A stretch of 64,000 nt of DNA, taken from Ectobacillus sp042610425. GTDB taxonomy: Bacteria > Bacillota > Bacilli > Bacillales > Bacillaceae_G. The position numbers and the translations under genes were made by a program. This document shows, piece after piece, positions 27,413-37,183 of this stretch (its first letter is position 1; each line of letters opens with the position of its first letter). Where the stretch lies: contig NZ_JBGJZM010000001.1 of NCBI RefSeq assembly GCF_042610425.1, positions 1,674,001 to 1,738,000 on the forward strand, in the 5' to 3' direction. The notes below the pieces were generated by a model. That model did no database searches. It was not told the origin of the DNA and saw only the letters and a program-made list of their open reading frames with translations.

Positions 27413-28072
27413 CTAAGGCTGAGTTTTTGATGGTACCTGAGCTCCTGATGTGGTTGGTGTCTGTGTTTGAGGTAATAAACTAGATGTCTTAGCTGAAGAT
27501 AATGCACTGGGAGTTCCATTGCCTGGTGGTTGATTTTGAACTAGATTCATTAAATCTGCTTTTATTTTCTCTGTATTCTTTATGTAGGTATCTACGCTTG
27601 TAACCATTTGTTCAAATGATGTATAAGCAGGATTTACGTAATCTGTAATACTTCGATATTTACTTGTTACATCCTTTGAAACCGGTGGTTCTTGCTGTGC
27701 TTTCTGATAATAGTCCACCATTTGCTTGTTCATCGTTTGTAAAGAGATTTGATCCTTTTTCATCACTTCTAACTTTTTTGAAACTTCATCTAGCTTACTT
27801 GTTGCGAGTTTAAGAGACAACTCGGCATTCGGGCCTGAAATACTTTCATAAGTAGCGGAAACCCGGTTGGTTACATCCTGTGCTTGTTGTTGTAAATTTT
27901 CAATCGTCTTCGGAAAAACAAATGCAGTATGAATCTCATAAGCTGTACTTTTCTTGCTAGAAAAGTATGACCTTGTTTCACCAACAACTTGAGAACTTAC
28001 ATAGAACGACAACGAACATAAACATGCTAGTACTGACACATTTCGCATTACCTTAACTGGGGCATTTTCCAT
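27413..28072 (-). CDS. Secreted coiled-coil protein in tapA position
   Basis: The start at 28072 (MENAPVKVMRNVSVLACLCS) has GGGGGAG upstream; the frame is open to 28141. After a hydrophobic signal the segment VVGETRSYFSSKKSTAYEIH resembles the post-cleavage region of SipW substrates (AYFSD in TasA). The middle is helical with coiled-coil heptads, and the tail is rich in Pro, Thr and Ser. It is the first gene before sipW and tasA, the place of tapA in B. subtilis, but shows no TapA homology I can see; it may be a DUF4047-type protein. A SinR palindrome lies in its leader. Confidence 0.65.
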   Translation of the reverse strand: MENAPVKVMRNVSVLACLCSLSFYVSSQVVGETRSYFSSKKSTAYEIHTAFVFPKTIENLQQQAQDVTNRVSATYESISGPNAELSLKLATSKLDEVSKKLEVMKKDQISLQTMNKQMVDYYQKAQQEPPVSKDVTSKYRSITDYVNPAYTSFEQMVTSVDTYIKNTEKIKADLMNLVQNQPPGNGTPSALSSAKTSSLLPQTQTPTTSGAQVPSKTQP

Positions 28073-28102
28073 AGGTCTCCCCCTTTCTCTGTTGCATACA
28101 TT

Positions 28103-28118
28103 GTTCTTTTTAAAGAAC
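28103..28118. promoter_or_regulatory. SinR operator before the sipW-tasA operon
   Basis: GTTCTTTTTAAAGAAC consists of two inverted GTTCTTT half-sites (SinR consensus GTTCTYT) with a 2-bp spacer. It lies 31 bp upstream of the first start codon and just downstream of a -10-like TATACT (near 28130), so bound SinR would block transcription. Confidence 0.8.
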
Positions 28119-28248
28119 TTATAACGATAGTATAATGGCAAAATAAGTAAAACAAAAGGATAATTTAGTATAAAATGTAAAATTTATATTTTTCGCCATT
28201 TTTATACAATATATATAATGCGATTCTTATATATTTTAAGAAGTAGAA

Positions 28249-28278
28249 AGGGACTATGTCTCAATTGACATAGCCCCT
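28249..28278 (-). terminator. Terminator of the D,D-carboxypeptidase gene
   Basis: A 12-bp stem with one mismatch (28249-28260 with 28267-28278) lies just after the stop codon at 28283. The T-run on the minus strand is imperfect. Confidence 0.65.
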
Positions 28279-28282
28279 ACTA

Positions 28283-29485
28283 TTATGCAGAAATATTTTG
28301 TTTTCGTTTTCTCATTCTAACCCCAACACTACCAATTAATACGAGCGCAAGTAACCCTATCCCTATAGGTATAACGCCCTGCATCATCATTTGAGTAGGT
28401 GGCTTTTGAAAGGTTGCACTTTCCTTGGACAGCACATGAATTGAATCGATGACTTGTCCATTTTTTATCAGATCAACCTGGCCAAGCATTTGGCCTTTTA
28501 CAATGCCATGCTCGTATAATGAATCATTATCCAGTTGAAGCGGATGAAACACAGCATTAACATTTTTCCCTTCGCCTTTTTTCAAGACGAGATCTGAGCT
28601 TCGTTCTAGCTCTAACGGGATAGACTGACCTAATAAATCCGTCTTCTGTGACCACTGGGTTTTATCTACAATATGCTGCTTCTCAAAAAGCGGGAACACA
28701 TCATTTGTGATTGCCTTCGCATCCTCATACACTTCCGGATTTCGAGAGCTCATCACAACATTAATAATGCGATTTCCATTCTTTTCATTTATCTGCACAA
28801 GTGTATTATGCGCTTCATTCGTAAATCCAGTTTTCCCAGCAATAACATTTGGATTATCAAAATATTTAGCTTTATTTAAAATAGAAATTGTCTGACGCGA
28901 TGTCGTAACCGTCGTTCTCTTCGTATTCATCGCTTTCATAATTTCTGGATATTTACTAGCCTCACGCGCAATAAGCGCCATATCATAGGGCGATGTATAG
29001 TGATTCGGATCATGCAATCCATTTGGCGTTACAAAGTGACTATCCTTCGCACCGAGTTCGTTTGCCTTTTCATTCATTAAACTAGAGAAGTCTTCCGCAC
29101 TACCTGAAATATGCTCCGCAATTGCATACGCCATATCATTTGCACTAAGCACCATCATAATCGTAAGCGCGGTATCCCGGTCAACGGAATCACCCACATG
29201 AAAATCAACCTGATAATTACTCTTTTCCTGCCCTAACGCCTTTTGCGAAAATGTAATCCTCTCCCCCGGCTTCATATGCTCCATCATCAAAATAGCCGTA
29301 AGCACCTTCGTAATACTAGCCGGATAAGCACGGTGATGTGCCTGCTTGTCATACAAAACATCACCCGATTTCGCATCCATGGAAACAGCAAATTCCCCAA
29401 CAACATGTGGCTGTTCTTCAGCATAAACAGAAGACACACCAAATAGCAGCAAAGCCATCAAGACTAGCGCAATTCTCCGTTTCAT
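28283..29485 (-). CDS. D-alanyl-D-alanine carboxypeptidase (DacF-like PBP)
   Basis: This 400-residue penicillin-binding protein has a signal peptide (IALVLMALLLFGVSSVYA), the SxxK motif in YPASITKVLTA, SxN in LSANDMAYAIAEH and KTG in VIAGKTGFTNEAHN. It trims the terminal D-Ala of peptidoglycan stem peptides. A C-terminal PBP5-type beta domain is followed by a membrane helix (IGIGLLALVLIGSVGV) and a basic tail, so it is anchored at both ends. The exact paralogue cannot be fixed. Confidence 0.9.
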   Translation of the reverse strand: MKRRIALVLMALLLFGVSSVYAEEQPHVVGEFAVSMDAKSGDVLYDKQAHHRAYPASITKVLTAILMMEHMKPGERITFSQKALGQEKSNYQVDFHVGDSVDRDTALTIMMVLSANDMAYAIAEHISGSAEDFSSLMNEKANELGAKDSHFVTPNGLHDPNHYTSPYDMALIAREASKYPEIMKAMNTKRTTVTTSRQTISILNKAKYFDNPNVIAGKTGFTNEAHNTLVQINEKNGNRIINVVMSSRNPEVYEDAKAITNDVFPLFEKQHIVDKTQWSQKTDLLGQSIPLELERSSDLVLKKGEGKNVNAVFHPLQLDNDSLYEHGIVKGQMLGQVDLIKNGQVIDSIHVLSKESATFQKPPTQMMMQGVIPIGIGLLALVLIGSVGVRMRKRKQNISA

Positions 29486-29684
29486 CTTATTCTCCCTTGT
29501 GTGTTATCTCTCTATCTAGATGTATTGTAAATTCCCCTTAATAAACAAAAAACTTCCGCATTATTTTAAAATACCATCCGCTTAAATTCCTTTTTTAATA
29601 TATCACAATGTATAAAAAAATAACATACAAGATTCAATTGACAATTTCTTCATGCTTCTGTATAGTGTTACTATATTTCTCCCT

Positions 29685-29757
29685 GATCCTGTAGCTCAGC
29701 AGGGAGAGCGCCACCTTGACAGGGTGGAGGTCGCTGGTTCGAGACCAGTCGGGGTCA
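29685..29757 (+). tRNA. tRNA-Val (anticodon GAC), probable integration target
   Basis: A 73-nt cloverleaf: acceptor arm GATCCTG with CGGGGTC, D arm with AGCTCAGCAGGGAGAGC, anticodon stem CCACC/GGTGG around TTGACAG (anticodon GAC), T arm GCTGG/CCAGT with TTCGAGA. The CCA end is not encoded. A tyrosine integrase gene ends 120 bp downstream, so the 3' half is probably attB/attL of the island. Confidence 0.93.
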
Positions 29758-29792
29758 TCCAACATAAAACGCATAAAAACGTTATTCCACTA

Positions 29793-29823
29793 GGCTTTTC
29801 AATTATTTAATAATTGAGAAGCC
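29793..29823. terminator. Hairpin between tRNA-Val and the integrase gene
   Basis: A 13-bp stem with one mismatch (29793-29805 with 29811-29823) can end transcription from either side. It lies inside the island, next to the tRNA 3' end. Confidence 0.6.
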
Positions 29824-29877
29824 CTTCTTCATTTTGACGCCTTTTACAGTCTTGGTCACACTTTGGTCACAGTAAGA

Positions 29878-30978
29878 TTATTTGATGATTGCATCAATTT
29901 TTTTCATCACTTCTTCTTGCATGATTGGTAACACATGCGAATATGTGTCCAGTGTGATTTTAATATTACTATGACCCAACCGCTCCGATATCACTTTAAC
30001 ATTAATTCCTTCCGACAAGAGTAATGTTGCATGCGTATGCCGTAAATCATGAAACCGTATTTTAGGCAATTCTGCTTTCTCTATCAATCGGTTATATGTT
30101 CTTCTTAAATTAGCTGGATTTAATGGCGTACCCATTTGTGTACAAACTACTAAGTCCATTTCTTGATAAGAAGAACACTCCTGTCTTACCTTGTCAGTAT
30201 ATTGTTTGTGTACTTTAAGTGTTTCTATAGTCTTGTCTGACAGTCCTATCGTACGGATACTTGCCTTTGTTTTAGCCCCTGATAGAAAAGTCTTACCATC
30301 ATGGCTTAGTGTTTGTCTCACATACAGATAACCCTTTTCCAAATCAATATCTTTCCAACGCAGACCAAGAATCTCACCTTGTCGCATTCCTGTAGATATG
30401 GCTAAATAAAATGCTATATAATTTACGTCTTCTTCAGCCACCTTCAAAAAAAGGTTTGCTTGATCAGCATCCCATATTGACATTTCTTTTTGTTCAATTT
30501 TTGGAAGCTTTACTTTCTTAGCCACATTCATTTGAACTAAATTAAAATCAACAGCATATTCTAAAGAATTCCGAATAATATTAAAAACCTTTTTAACAGT
30601 GGCACTTGCTAAACCTTCCTCTTTCAAGTTATTGATAAATTTTTGAATATCAATAGTCTTAAGTCTATTTAGTTTAATGTTGCCTAATCCAGGAATGATT
30701 CGATTATTTAAAACGTGTTCATACAAATTTGATGTTTGTAAGCCTAAATTATTCTTCTTCGTTGTAAACCAATCTTTTAAGAAATCTTTGTACACCAAAT
30801 TAGAAGGTTCAACATAATTTTGATTATTTAAAGCGTTTAAGGCTTGTACCAAACATTTTGATGCTTCTTTCTTTGTTTTAAAACCACGTTGCTTTTTCTG
30901 ATGACGTTTCCCAATTTCATCATAATAACTAAATACATAATACCAGCTACTACCTTCCTTTTTTACAGAACCAGACAT
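29878..30978 (-). CDS. Tyrosine site-specific integrase
   Basis: The Tn916/ICE-type integrase has an N-terminal AP2-like DNA-binding region (SSWYYVFSYYDEIGKRHQKK), a core-binding SAM-like domain and a catalytic domain with Arg in GMRQGEILGLRW, Lys in TKASIRTIG, H-x-x-R in FHDLRHTHATLL, His in RLGHSNIKI and the nucleophile Tyr in LDTYSHVLP. ATG 30978 follows AAAGGAG by 8 nt; the frame is open to 30999. It lies directly downstream of tRNA-Val and marks the left end of the accessory island. Confidence 0.95.
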   Translation of the reverse strand: MSGSVKKEGSSWYYVFSYYDEIGKRHQKKQRGFKTKKEASKCLVQALNALNNQNYVEPSNLVYKDFLKDWFTTKKNNLGLQTSNLYEHVLNNRIIPGLGNIKLNRLKTIDIQKFINNLKEEGLASATVKKVFNIIRNSLEYAVDFNLVQMNVAKKVKLPKIEQKEMSIWDADQANLFLKVAEEDVNYIAFYLAISTGMRQGEILGLRWKDIDLEKGYLYVRQTLSHDGKTFLSGAKTKASIRTIGLSDKTIETLKVHKQYTDKVRQECSSYQEMDLVVCTQMGTPLNPANLRRTYNRLIEKAELPKIRFHDLRHTHATLLLSEGINVKVISERLGHSNIKITLDTYSHVLPIMQEEVMKKIDAIIK

Positions 30979-30999
30979 AAGAGTCTCTCCTTTTAACAA

Positions 31000-31398
31000 A
31001 TTTTTTTCATGTGATAAAAGGTGAGATGAAGCAGTGTTTACTTATATATATCGTATAGACCCTACTACATCAAAGTCAATATTTATACGGCCGTGTATTT
31101 GACACCTTTAATAACCTTATGTTATCAAAAATATCCCAAGATATCATTTCCGGCTATCCTTCATATTTAGCAATCTCCTTTTGCTTAATCTAGTCTATAG
31201 TGAGCATTTAAACTTCACCTTAGATTTTTCACTATATACTCTAGTATATTAAGATTTCTTTATTTTTCATTTGTCTAAATTATTATAAATACTTACAACT
31301 TACCTTTTGTTACTTGATTAGACTATAAAATTACCAAATCAATAATATGGTTGTAACCTTCTGACTAGGAAAAGATCCCATTGACGGTCAAAACTGTA
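31000..31398. other. AT-rich intergenic region upstream of int
   Basis: No ORF with a credible ribosome binding site is seen. It should hold the integrase promoter. No clear repeat was found. Confidence 0.4.
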
Positions 31399-31731
31399 TT
31401 AAGAAGCCATAACTGATTCTCTTTTATCTGTAACTTTCACCAAAGATGGAGTAAAGTCCAATTCACATAAATGATTTTTATAAAAAGAAATGCAAACACT
31501 GTTTTCAGTCCTAACAATGGAACCTGCAAGCTTATTATCAGCAACAATCTGATAAACATATTGATAATAATACTCATTGTTGAAAGAATAAGGAATGATG
31601 CTCGCTTCTTGTAAAAATAAAGAAAAACGATTATGTCCAAGAGATTCTTTTACTTGAACATACACTTGAGACATGTCCCCTTTTCCATCATAATCAGCAA
31701 AGAAAATACTAGAATTTGTAAGTTTAAACAT
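31399..31731 (-). CDS. Hypothetical protein, 110 residues
   Basis: The start MFKLTNSSIFFADYDGKGDM is preceded by GGAGGATG, a good ribosome binding site. The sequence is beta-rich and soluble and has no signal peptide or metal motif. I do not recognise it. It lies alone between the integrase and a repeat-rich non-coding region. Confidence 0.55.
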   Translation of the reverse strand: MFKLTNSSIFFADYDGKGDMSQVYVQVKESLGHNRFSLFLQEASIIPYSFNNEYYYQYVYQIVADNKLAGSIVRTENSVCISFYKNHLCELDFTPSLVKVTDKRESVMAS

Positions 31732-31739
31732 TTATTTCA

Positions 31740-32596
31740 TCCTCCGAAAAAAAGCATGATAAAGCACATGATTGGCATGTACTTTTCACTGACATATTTG
31801 CGGAGCAAACCCACAAATTGTCAAAAAATGCTCCCATGATAATCTATTACTGCTAAATAACGGACAAATTGTGGACAAAAATTGAACAGAATGTAAAGGT
31901 TTTGTAAAGTTGAAAAAGCAGGGTTGGAAAAAGGGCCAAAAAAGAGGTAATTAATATATATGAGAGCTACTTTTCATGTAAGTTCAAAAACATGGCAGTT
32001 CAAACACACACATGAAAGTTCAAGTTCTTACAAAAACAAAACATTAACGTGTAAGAAATGACGCGTACTAACATGTACATGTAGGAACCAACATCACATG
32101 CAAGACGGATCATTCACATTCATGTAGGAACCAACATCACATCACAGTGTGAGCCAACACATCACACACACCATGTGAGAATCCAATTTACATACAGAGT
32201 GTTAGTAACATGCAAAGGGGGTAGTCTGCCCTTTTCTAAATAGGACACAAAACAGTAAACCAACAACCATAAAAACCTAAGAGCCTATTCATCGGTGGGG
32301 TAACGTAGTTGATAGAGATTACATTCACATCACATACAATCAAATTGCAAAGTGATACCAACATAATGTTCATTACAACTTGCTACGTACAACTCATACA
32401 TGCTGTCCAATCATTGCGAAGGAACAAGAACCTTCCTATTATTTGTGAAAATATTCACAAATAAAGCCTATGAACATTATTACCTGTTATGCCTCTCCAA
32501 AAAGAAAGGTGAGCAGCTATATAACTGCTCACAAGAGGGGCAAAGGTAGTGTATGACTAATCTTCATCCACCATTCAAAGACCGTATTTTATAAAC
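31740..32596. repeat. Non-coding region with iteron-like direct repeats
   Basis: AGTTCAA occurs at 31981, 31997 and 32017. A 22-bp word, CATGTAGGAACCAACATCAC plus two bases, occurs identically at 32078 and 32121, and related words follow at 32145 (GTGTGAGCCAACACATC) and 32172 (CATGTGAGAATCCAATTT). ACAT/ATGT and CACA steps dominate 31970-32220. A short hairpin AAAGGG/CCCTTT follows near 32213-32235. No ORF is seen. It could be an origin, a transfer site or integrase/excisionase arm sites; nothing proves which. Confidence 0.6.
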
Positions 32597-32791
32597 CTAG
32601 TCCTCCATCCAATCTCTGTGAGCAGGATTATTTGGATCTAATATAATACTACCGTTTTCATCAACTGGTAATGGCGTTGCATGTTTCAAAAATTCATCAA
32701 GATAATCTAATTGTGAAGCTAATCTTTGATTAATTTCCGCTGCTTCCTTACCTGTAAGATAGATTCCTTTGTTGTCACGTTTAATGTGCAA
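32597..32791 (-). CDS. Small protein of the DPNNP-xxR-xWMED family, copy A
   Basis: This 64-residue ORF ends in ILDPNNPAHRDWMED. A second island ORF (49679-49960) ends in ILDPNNPADRLWMED and also shares an NQR...LxxFL segment before it, so the two are paralogues. The only in-frame start is a TTG directly after AGAAGG with no spacing, so this copy may be truncated at its 5' end. The function is unknown. Confidence 0.55.
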   Translation of the reverse strand: MHIKRDNKGIYLTGKEAAEINQRLASQLDYLDEFLKHATPLPVDENGSIILDPNNPAHRDWMED

Positions 32792-33110
32792 CCTTCTTCA
32801 TAAACCATATCCTTTATGTTTACGACATCTAACACAACAACCAGATAATGTCTTTACTTTTCGCCCACTCTTTATCAAAAGTTCATCTCTCCTTCATTGC
32901 AGGTTATAACTATAATTCAATAAAACCTAGTATTGTTTATAGATAACTGCAATAATGTAACTGCTAAACTCTATTTACCCTATTTTACAATAAATGTATT
33001 GTTTACAGTACTTTGCATTTTAAAAAAAACTCCTTTTATCCTAACAGTATTTATTTTCTTGTATTTATGCATCTTTATTTTAACTTTTATACATACACGT
33101 TAGTTTTTCT

Positions 33111-33190
33111 GAAGGGGTAGGGGCACAAAACTCCATTATCCTTACTACTACCAAAGGCACTTACCTCTCAAAAAAATTTTTTATGATTTT
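33111..33190 (+). repeat. G-rich/AT-rich dispersed repeat, copy R1
   Basis: It begins GAAGGGGTAGGGGCACAAAA and ends in CTTACCTCTC followed by A7 and T6 tracts. Two related copies lie at 36352 and 50100. It is the most divergent of the three. Confidence 0.5.
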
Positions 33191-33605
33191 TCGTATATAG
33201 GCAATATTTCCTGGCAATTAAGAAATCTGAGGAATTTTAATGGAGTTTGGTAATTGAAACAAATTTACTGAATTTCTTATCTGTTAGAAACTTCTATCCC
33301 TATTTATTTAATAACTTGAAATAAATATACATTGAAGATTATTTAAAATAAGAGATTTTCTAAGAAAATAGATAATATTTTCTTAGAAGATATAAAATAC
33401 TTTCTTAGAAAATAGAATATAGATAATATTTTCTATGAAAATAGATTATACTTGAAATTAAACTTTAGATGATAACTAACTTTTTGAACGCACCATCTAG
33501 TTGTCTTACAATCTAGGGAGGTACTCCTTTTCGTGTCTTCAAAACCATTGGTACATAAGGGCTTTGAGTTGTGAAATTGATTCTGTTGAATAAACTATTT
33601 ACCCT
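33191..33605. repeat. AT-rich region with TTTTCTTAGAA repeats
   Basis: AGATAATATTTTCT occurs identically at 33370 and 33421, and TTCTTAGAA or TTCTAAGAAAA recurs three times between 33355 and 33446. The elements are imperfect palindromes. No ORF is seen up to the end of the helicase gene at 33606. Confidence 0.5.
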
Positions 33606-36044
33606 TTATGCTAAAAGGGCACCTGGTACAGGAATTTTAGAATATAATTTTACTGTACAATCATAACGAAGAATTCTAGCTCTTCCTACTGCCTGCATTA
33701 GTTCTGATTCAATGAATGCAAACTGAACTTCTTGCAAATGTTTATTTTGTTTGAAGGTAACACAGGAAAAGTCATAACCATTTCGATTAACAGGGCAAAA
33801 TACATAATTCTCATTCTTTATATCATCATCTGTAACTTCAATTCCAAGTTCTTTTGCTATTAAGAGATAAACTTCTCGATAGGTATACGGAGAACCTATA
33901 ACTACTAAGTCTTCACCCTTATATTTATCTAATCCTGCTGTTGCACCAAAAGTCGCCACTACATTAAGTCCTTCTTTACTTAATTGATTCTTATACCTTT
34001 TGTAGGTAATTACATTCGTCCTTCCTATAGAATCACAAATCTCCTTAAAATTAATGTGTTTTATAAACTGTGAGCGAGAAAATGATTTATCGGAATGCCA
34101 GAGAATCCTCCCCTTAGTAACCGTTTGACCAATATCAATAAAATTTAATCGTTCTTTAAAGACTTTTTGATACATAAATCTATTAACAGTTGCTGACATA
34201 ACTATAATCGTTTTTTGTTTTATTGCATCCAAGGGTTGCAATTTAACTGTATGAATAAATGTTTCCCTGTCCCGATTTTGTGTAGACAAATAATAATTGC
34301 TTTGTAAAAAATCTAAAACATTATCCTGAATATGCTCCTTATTACTAAAAATGTACTCTTCTAGCAATTTACGATCAAAATATTCCTTTTTTGTGTAGAA
34401 ACAATCTACTGGCAGAAATAAAAATTGACTGAAAGTATCAATCATAGTTTTATCATAATCACCCGAAATGCCATCCATTATATTCAATGGAGCAGTCATA
34501 ATAATATCTTTTATATTTGTTTCACTAATGGTAACAGTTTTTAACATAGATGTTAACAATATATCTTCATCAATGATATAAGTCTTAATGTTTTTGTTTT
34601 TCAAATTCAATAATCTTTGGTGAGTAATAATAATTTTACTTGCTGTATTCATTTTCTTTAATGCATTTATATAATTTAGAAAACTTTGCTCCTCATTGGT
34701 AAGTAGTTTCTTCTGTTTTTTATTTAGCTGGTTGCTATATTTAAAAAAAATCCGATTGGCTTTCTTGTATAATCCAACTCTCTGTAGTGCCATAAATTGA
34801 TCTTCTAAATCTGAGGGCAACATTGGTCTTTCAGGCATCAGAAGGAAATCATGTCCTGCGTCTTTTAATCTATGATACACCTCTCTACATAATTCGTGAG
34901 TAGGTAAGGCAATAGCAACATTATCTAAGTTTAAACTTAGCATTGCTTCTGTTTTCCCAATACCTGTTGGTGCTTTAAGAACATGAATCATTTTATCATC
35001 AGCTTGATATGCGTTCTTTAATACATCAGTATATTCCTGAAATGCATCAGCAACTTCTTTTCTAGGAGTATAGTCGCCAATGTAACGTACTTCTCCACGT
35101 TTTGCTCCAGCCTGCTGAAGCATATGAACATTATGACGACACTCATTGAAAAATGGACAAATAAAACTGAAGGTATCATCTTTACATTTGACTGTACCCA
35201 CATTGGATAATCGAATCATGTCAAACTGATAACTCAAAGCATGTTTCTGTACATCAGATAGTCCAGAAACATTCAAAATCTTATTATGCATTGATTTACC
35301 TGAGTCCACTTGTGACAATGCAGATTGCAAAACAAAAAACTCATATCCATTAATTATCTGACTACCATTTGTGTAAGTTCTAAACAAATGGCAATTAGCT
35401 GCAACTTCATTCATGTTAATGTTACGATTTCCTCGTGAAGGTTTAACATTATACATAATAGATTTAAATTTGTTAGCTTTACGTTTACCTTTAGAAGTAA
35501 AGCAATTTTCATGATTTTTAAACTCATCTTCTGATATTGAAAAACTAATGTGTATAGGTGGCTTATTTGAGGTAGGCTCTATTAAATTGTTTTCAGTATT
35601 AATAGAGCTTGTCAAAATTCCGCCAAACATATTATTTTCTTGAAAGGTTATCCATGGACGGTGATTGAGAATGTTTAATCCCATGTCTTGGCAGTATGAT
35701 TTTATTTTATGGGAAACTTTATTTGATTTATCCTCAGTAATGATTTTGCCTACATAAGCTTTTATAAGTTCATAAGCAGTAATGGTAGCTTCTTCATTTA
35801 AAACTTGTTGAATCGATGTACTTTCTGGAGTAGTAGCTTCAGCCATTGGATACAAGTATATAAGCGTTTCCCCCATAAGAAAACATGCTCTTTCATCTGT
35901 TACGGTTGTATATGCTGTGAATATATACTGAGTCTCGTTTTCTCCACATATCTTATGAGAAGGATGTATCCCACAATCTTGCACTGCAGTTTCAAATTGA
36001 TTTATTTTTTCTCGGGTTACTGTAACTGAAAATTGTTTGACCAT
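33606..36044 (-). CDS. DEAD/DEAH-type helicase of the island
   Basis: This 812-residue protein has a Walker A (APTGIGKTEAMLSL, near residue 357), an IALPTH motif Ia, a motif II YIIDEDILL, motif III MSATVNRF and a C-terminal helicase lobe with motif VI QAVGRARILRYD. A CPFFNECRH cluster near residue 300 may bind metal or an Fe-S cluster. The N-terminal 290 residues are unassigned. A ribosome binding site AAAGGAG lies rather far (14 nt) from the ATG. Its place near the Rep gene suggests a role in replication of the mobile element; a defence role is possible. Confidence 0.75.
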   Translation of the reverse strand: MVKQFSVTVTREKINQFETAVQDCGIHPSHKICGENETQYIFTAYTTVTDERACFLMGETLIYLYPMAEATTPESTSIQQVLNEEATITAYELIKAYVGKIITEDKSNKVSHKIKSYCQDMGLNILNHRPWITFQENNMFGGILTSSINTENNLIEPTSNKPPIHISFSISEDEFKNHENCFTSKGKRKANKFKSIMYNVKPSRGNRNINMNEVAANCHLFRTYTNGSQIINGYEFFVLQSALSQVDSGKSMHNKILNVSGLSDVQKHALSYQFDMIRLSNVGTVKCKDDTFSFICPFFNECRHNVHMLQQAGAKRGEVRYIGDYTPRKEVADAFQEYTDVLKNAYQADDKMIHVLKAPTGIGKTEAMLSLNLDNVAIALPTHELCREVYHRLKDAGHDFLLMPERPMLPSDLEDQFMALQRVGLYKKANRIFFKYSNQLNKKQKKLLTNEEQSFLNYINALKKMNTASKIIITHQRLLNLKNKNIKTYIIDEDILLTSMLKTVTISETNIKDIIMTAPLNIMDGISGDYDKTMIDTFSQFLFLPVDCFYTKKEYFDRKLLEEYIFSNKEHIQDNVLDFLQSNYYLSTQNRDRETFIHTVKLQPLDAIKQKTIIVMSATVNRFMYQKVFKERLNFIDIGQTVTKGRILWHSDKSFSRSQFIKHINFKEICDSIGRTNVITYKRYKNQLSKEGLNVVATFGATAGLDKYKGEDLVVIGSPYTYREVYLLIAKELGIEVTDDDIKNENYVFCPVNRNGYDFSCVTFKQNKHLQEVQFAFIESELMQAVGRARILRYDCTVKLYSKIPVPGALLA

Positions 36045-36351
36045 TTAAGATGAATAGACTCCTTTCGTGACCATTGATGATCACATTTAATTTATGATTA
36101 TATTGTACGATTACTAATTATTACTAAACCAATACGATGAGGCCTATTCCTCTACCAATCACGTATGATGTAACCTATTATTGTGTTGAATCTTTATTTA
36201 ATCGTATACATAAACGGATTTTCTCAATTTTCCTCCATTTCTTAAAGTAAACGGATAAATTTTAAAAAATCCTTTCGATCATTCCCAATTTTTCAAATAC
36301 CTGAAACAAAATAAAAATATCTGTACTTATCAAAAATGAGTACAAACATTT

Positions 36352-36430
36352 AAAGGGGCAGGGAGCTCCAAACGACATTAAGCTTTTTTAGTTGTATTAT
36401 GGTACTCCATCTAGAATTTTTTATAAATTC
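36352..36430 (+). repeat. G-rich/AT-rich dispersed repeat, copy R2
   Basis: It begins AAAGGGGCAGGGAGCTCCAA and ends GGTACTCCATCTAGA plus an A/T tract TTTTTTATAAATT. It matches R3 (50100) in both ends and R1 (33111) more weakly. The rest of 36045-36610 shows no gene. Confidence 0.5.
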
Positions 36431-36610
36431 TTATCATTTATAAGAAAATTATAGGTATATCTGGTTGGTCAGATGGCTTATATTAATGTCTCTCGATTTG
36501 GACTTTAATTGTAGTTGTGCCTTTGTAACTCTGCTTTTACGACTCCATTCAGTTTGAGATACGTTTCCCTCCAGATAAGTGTGGGCATCTATACATCATG
36601 AGTTATTTTC

Positions 36611-37066
36611 TCAATTCTTGTATAAACTCTTTATTATTTTATCAGCGTTGTTCATTGCCCTCTCCTTGCATCCTTTCCCCATCCCAGTTGCGTTAACTAA
36701 ATTTAAATTTGTATTCTTTAATATGTTATATTCTGCATCTTTAGCCTCTTCGGGAGTGTATTTTTTCCAACTAAGAAACCAATAACTTGTGTCATTAATG
36801 GCATTTAACAAAGAATCAATAACCTCTCCTTCTCCTCCATGTCCATAAAGGACCTTCAAATATCTTCTTGTTCGCTGACAAAGATTTTGTATTTCACCAC
36901 AGGCTCGACCAATGTATACAGGTGTTATCGGTAAATAATCATCCAATTTAACTCCTAACATGTACACACCGGTAGTTCTCGGAACAAATTCATTTACATT
37001 TTGCTTCGTAAAAGGTATGTAAAACTGTCCCAATTCAAAATCACCAAAGTTGTCTTTTGTCTCCAT
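36611..37066 (-). CDS. GIY-YIG nuclease domain protein
   Basis: This 151-residue protein has the GIY-YIG core: TTGVYMLG (33-35), PVYIGRA (49-55), a basic helix CQRTRRYL with candidate catalytic Arg, and a Glu in KDAEYNILKN. Such nucleases cut DNA in repair, restriction, homing or mobile elements. It is a single-domain form. No ribosome binding site of strength is visible. Its role in the island is unknown. Confidence 0.72.
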   Translation of the reverse strand: METKDNFGDFELGQFYIPFTKQNVNEFVPRTTGVYMLGVKLDDYLPITPVYIGRACGEIQNLCQRTRRYLKVLYGHGGEGEVIDSLLNAINDTSYWFLSWKKYTPEEAKDAEYNILKNTNLNLVNATGMGKGCKERAMNNADKIIKSLYKN

Positions 37067-37183
37067 ATTTCAACCCCTAAACATAGTAAATAATTTATTA
37101 TTTATGGCTATTTTTTCCGCAAACCTTGTTAATTAAACTTCAAATACCTAATAATCTACTAATTAATAATTTAAAAATAGGGA

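Noticed and set aside
35018..35203. 61-residue ORF inside the helicase gene, same strand
   Set aside because: It is an out-of-frame reading within a long gene that has helicase motifs on both sides of it.
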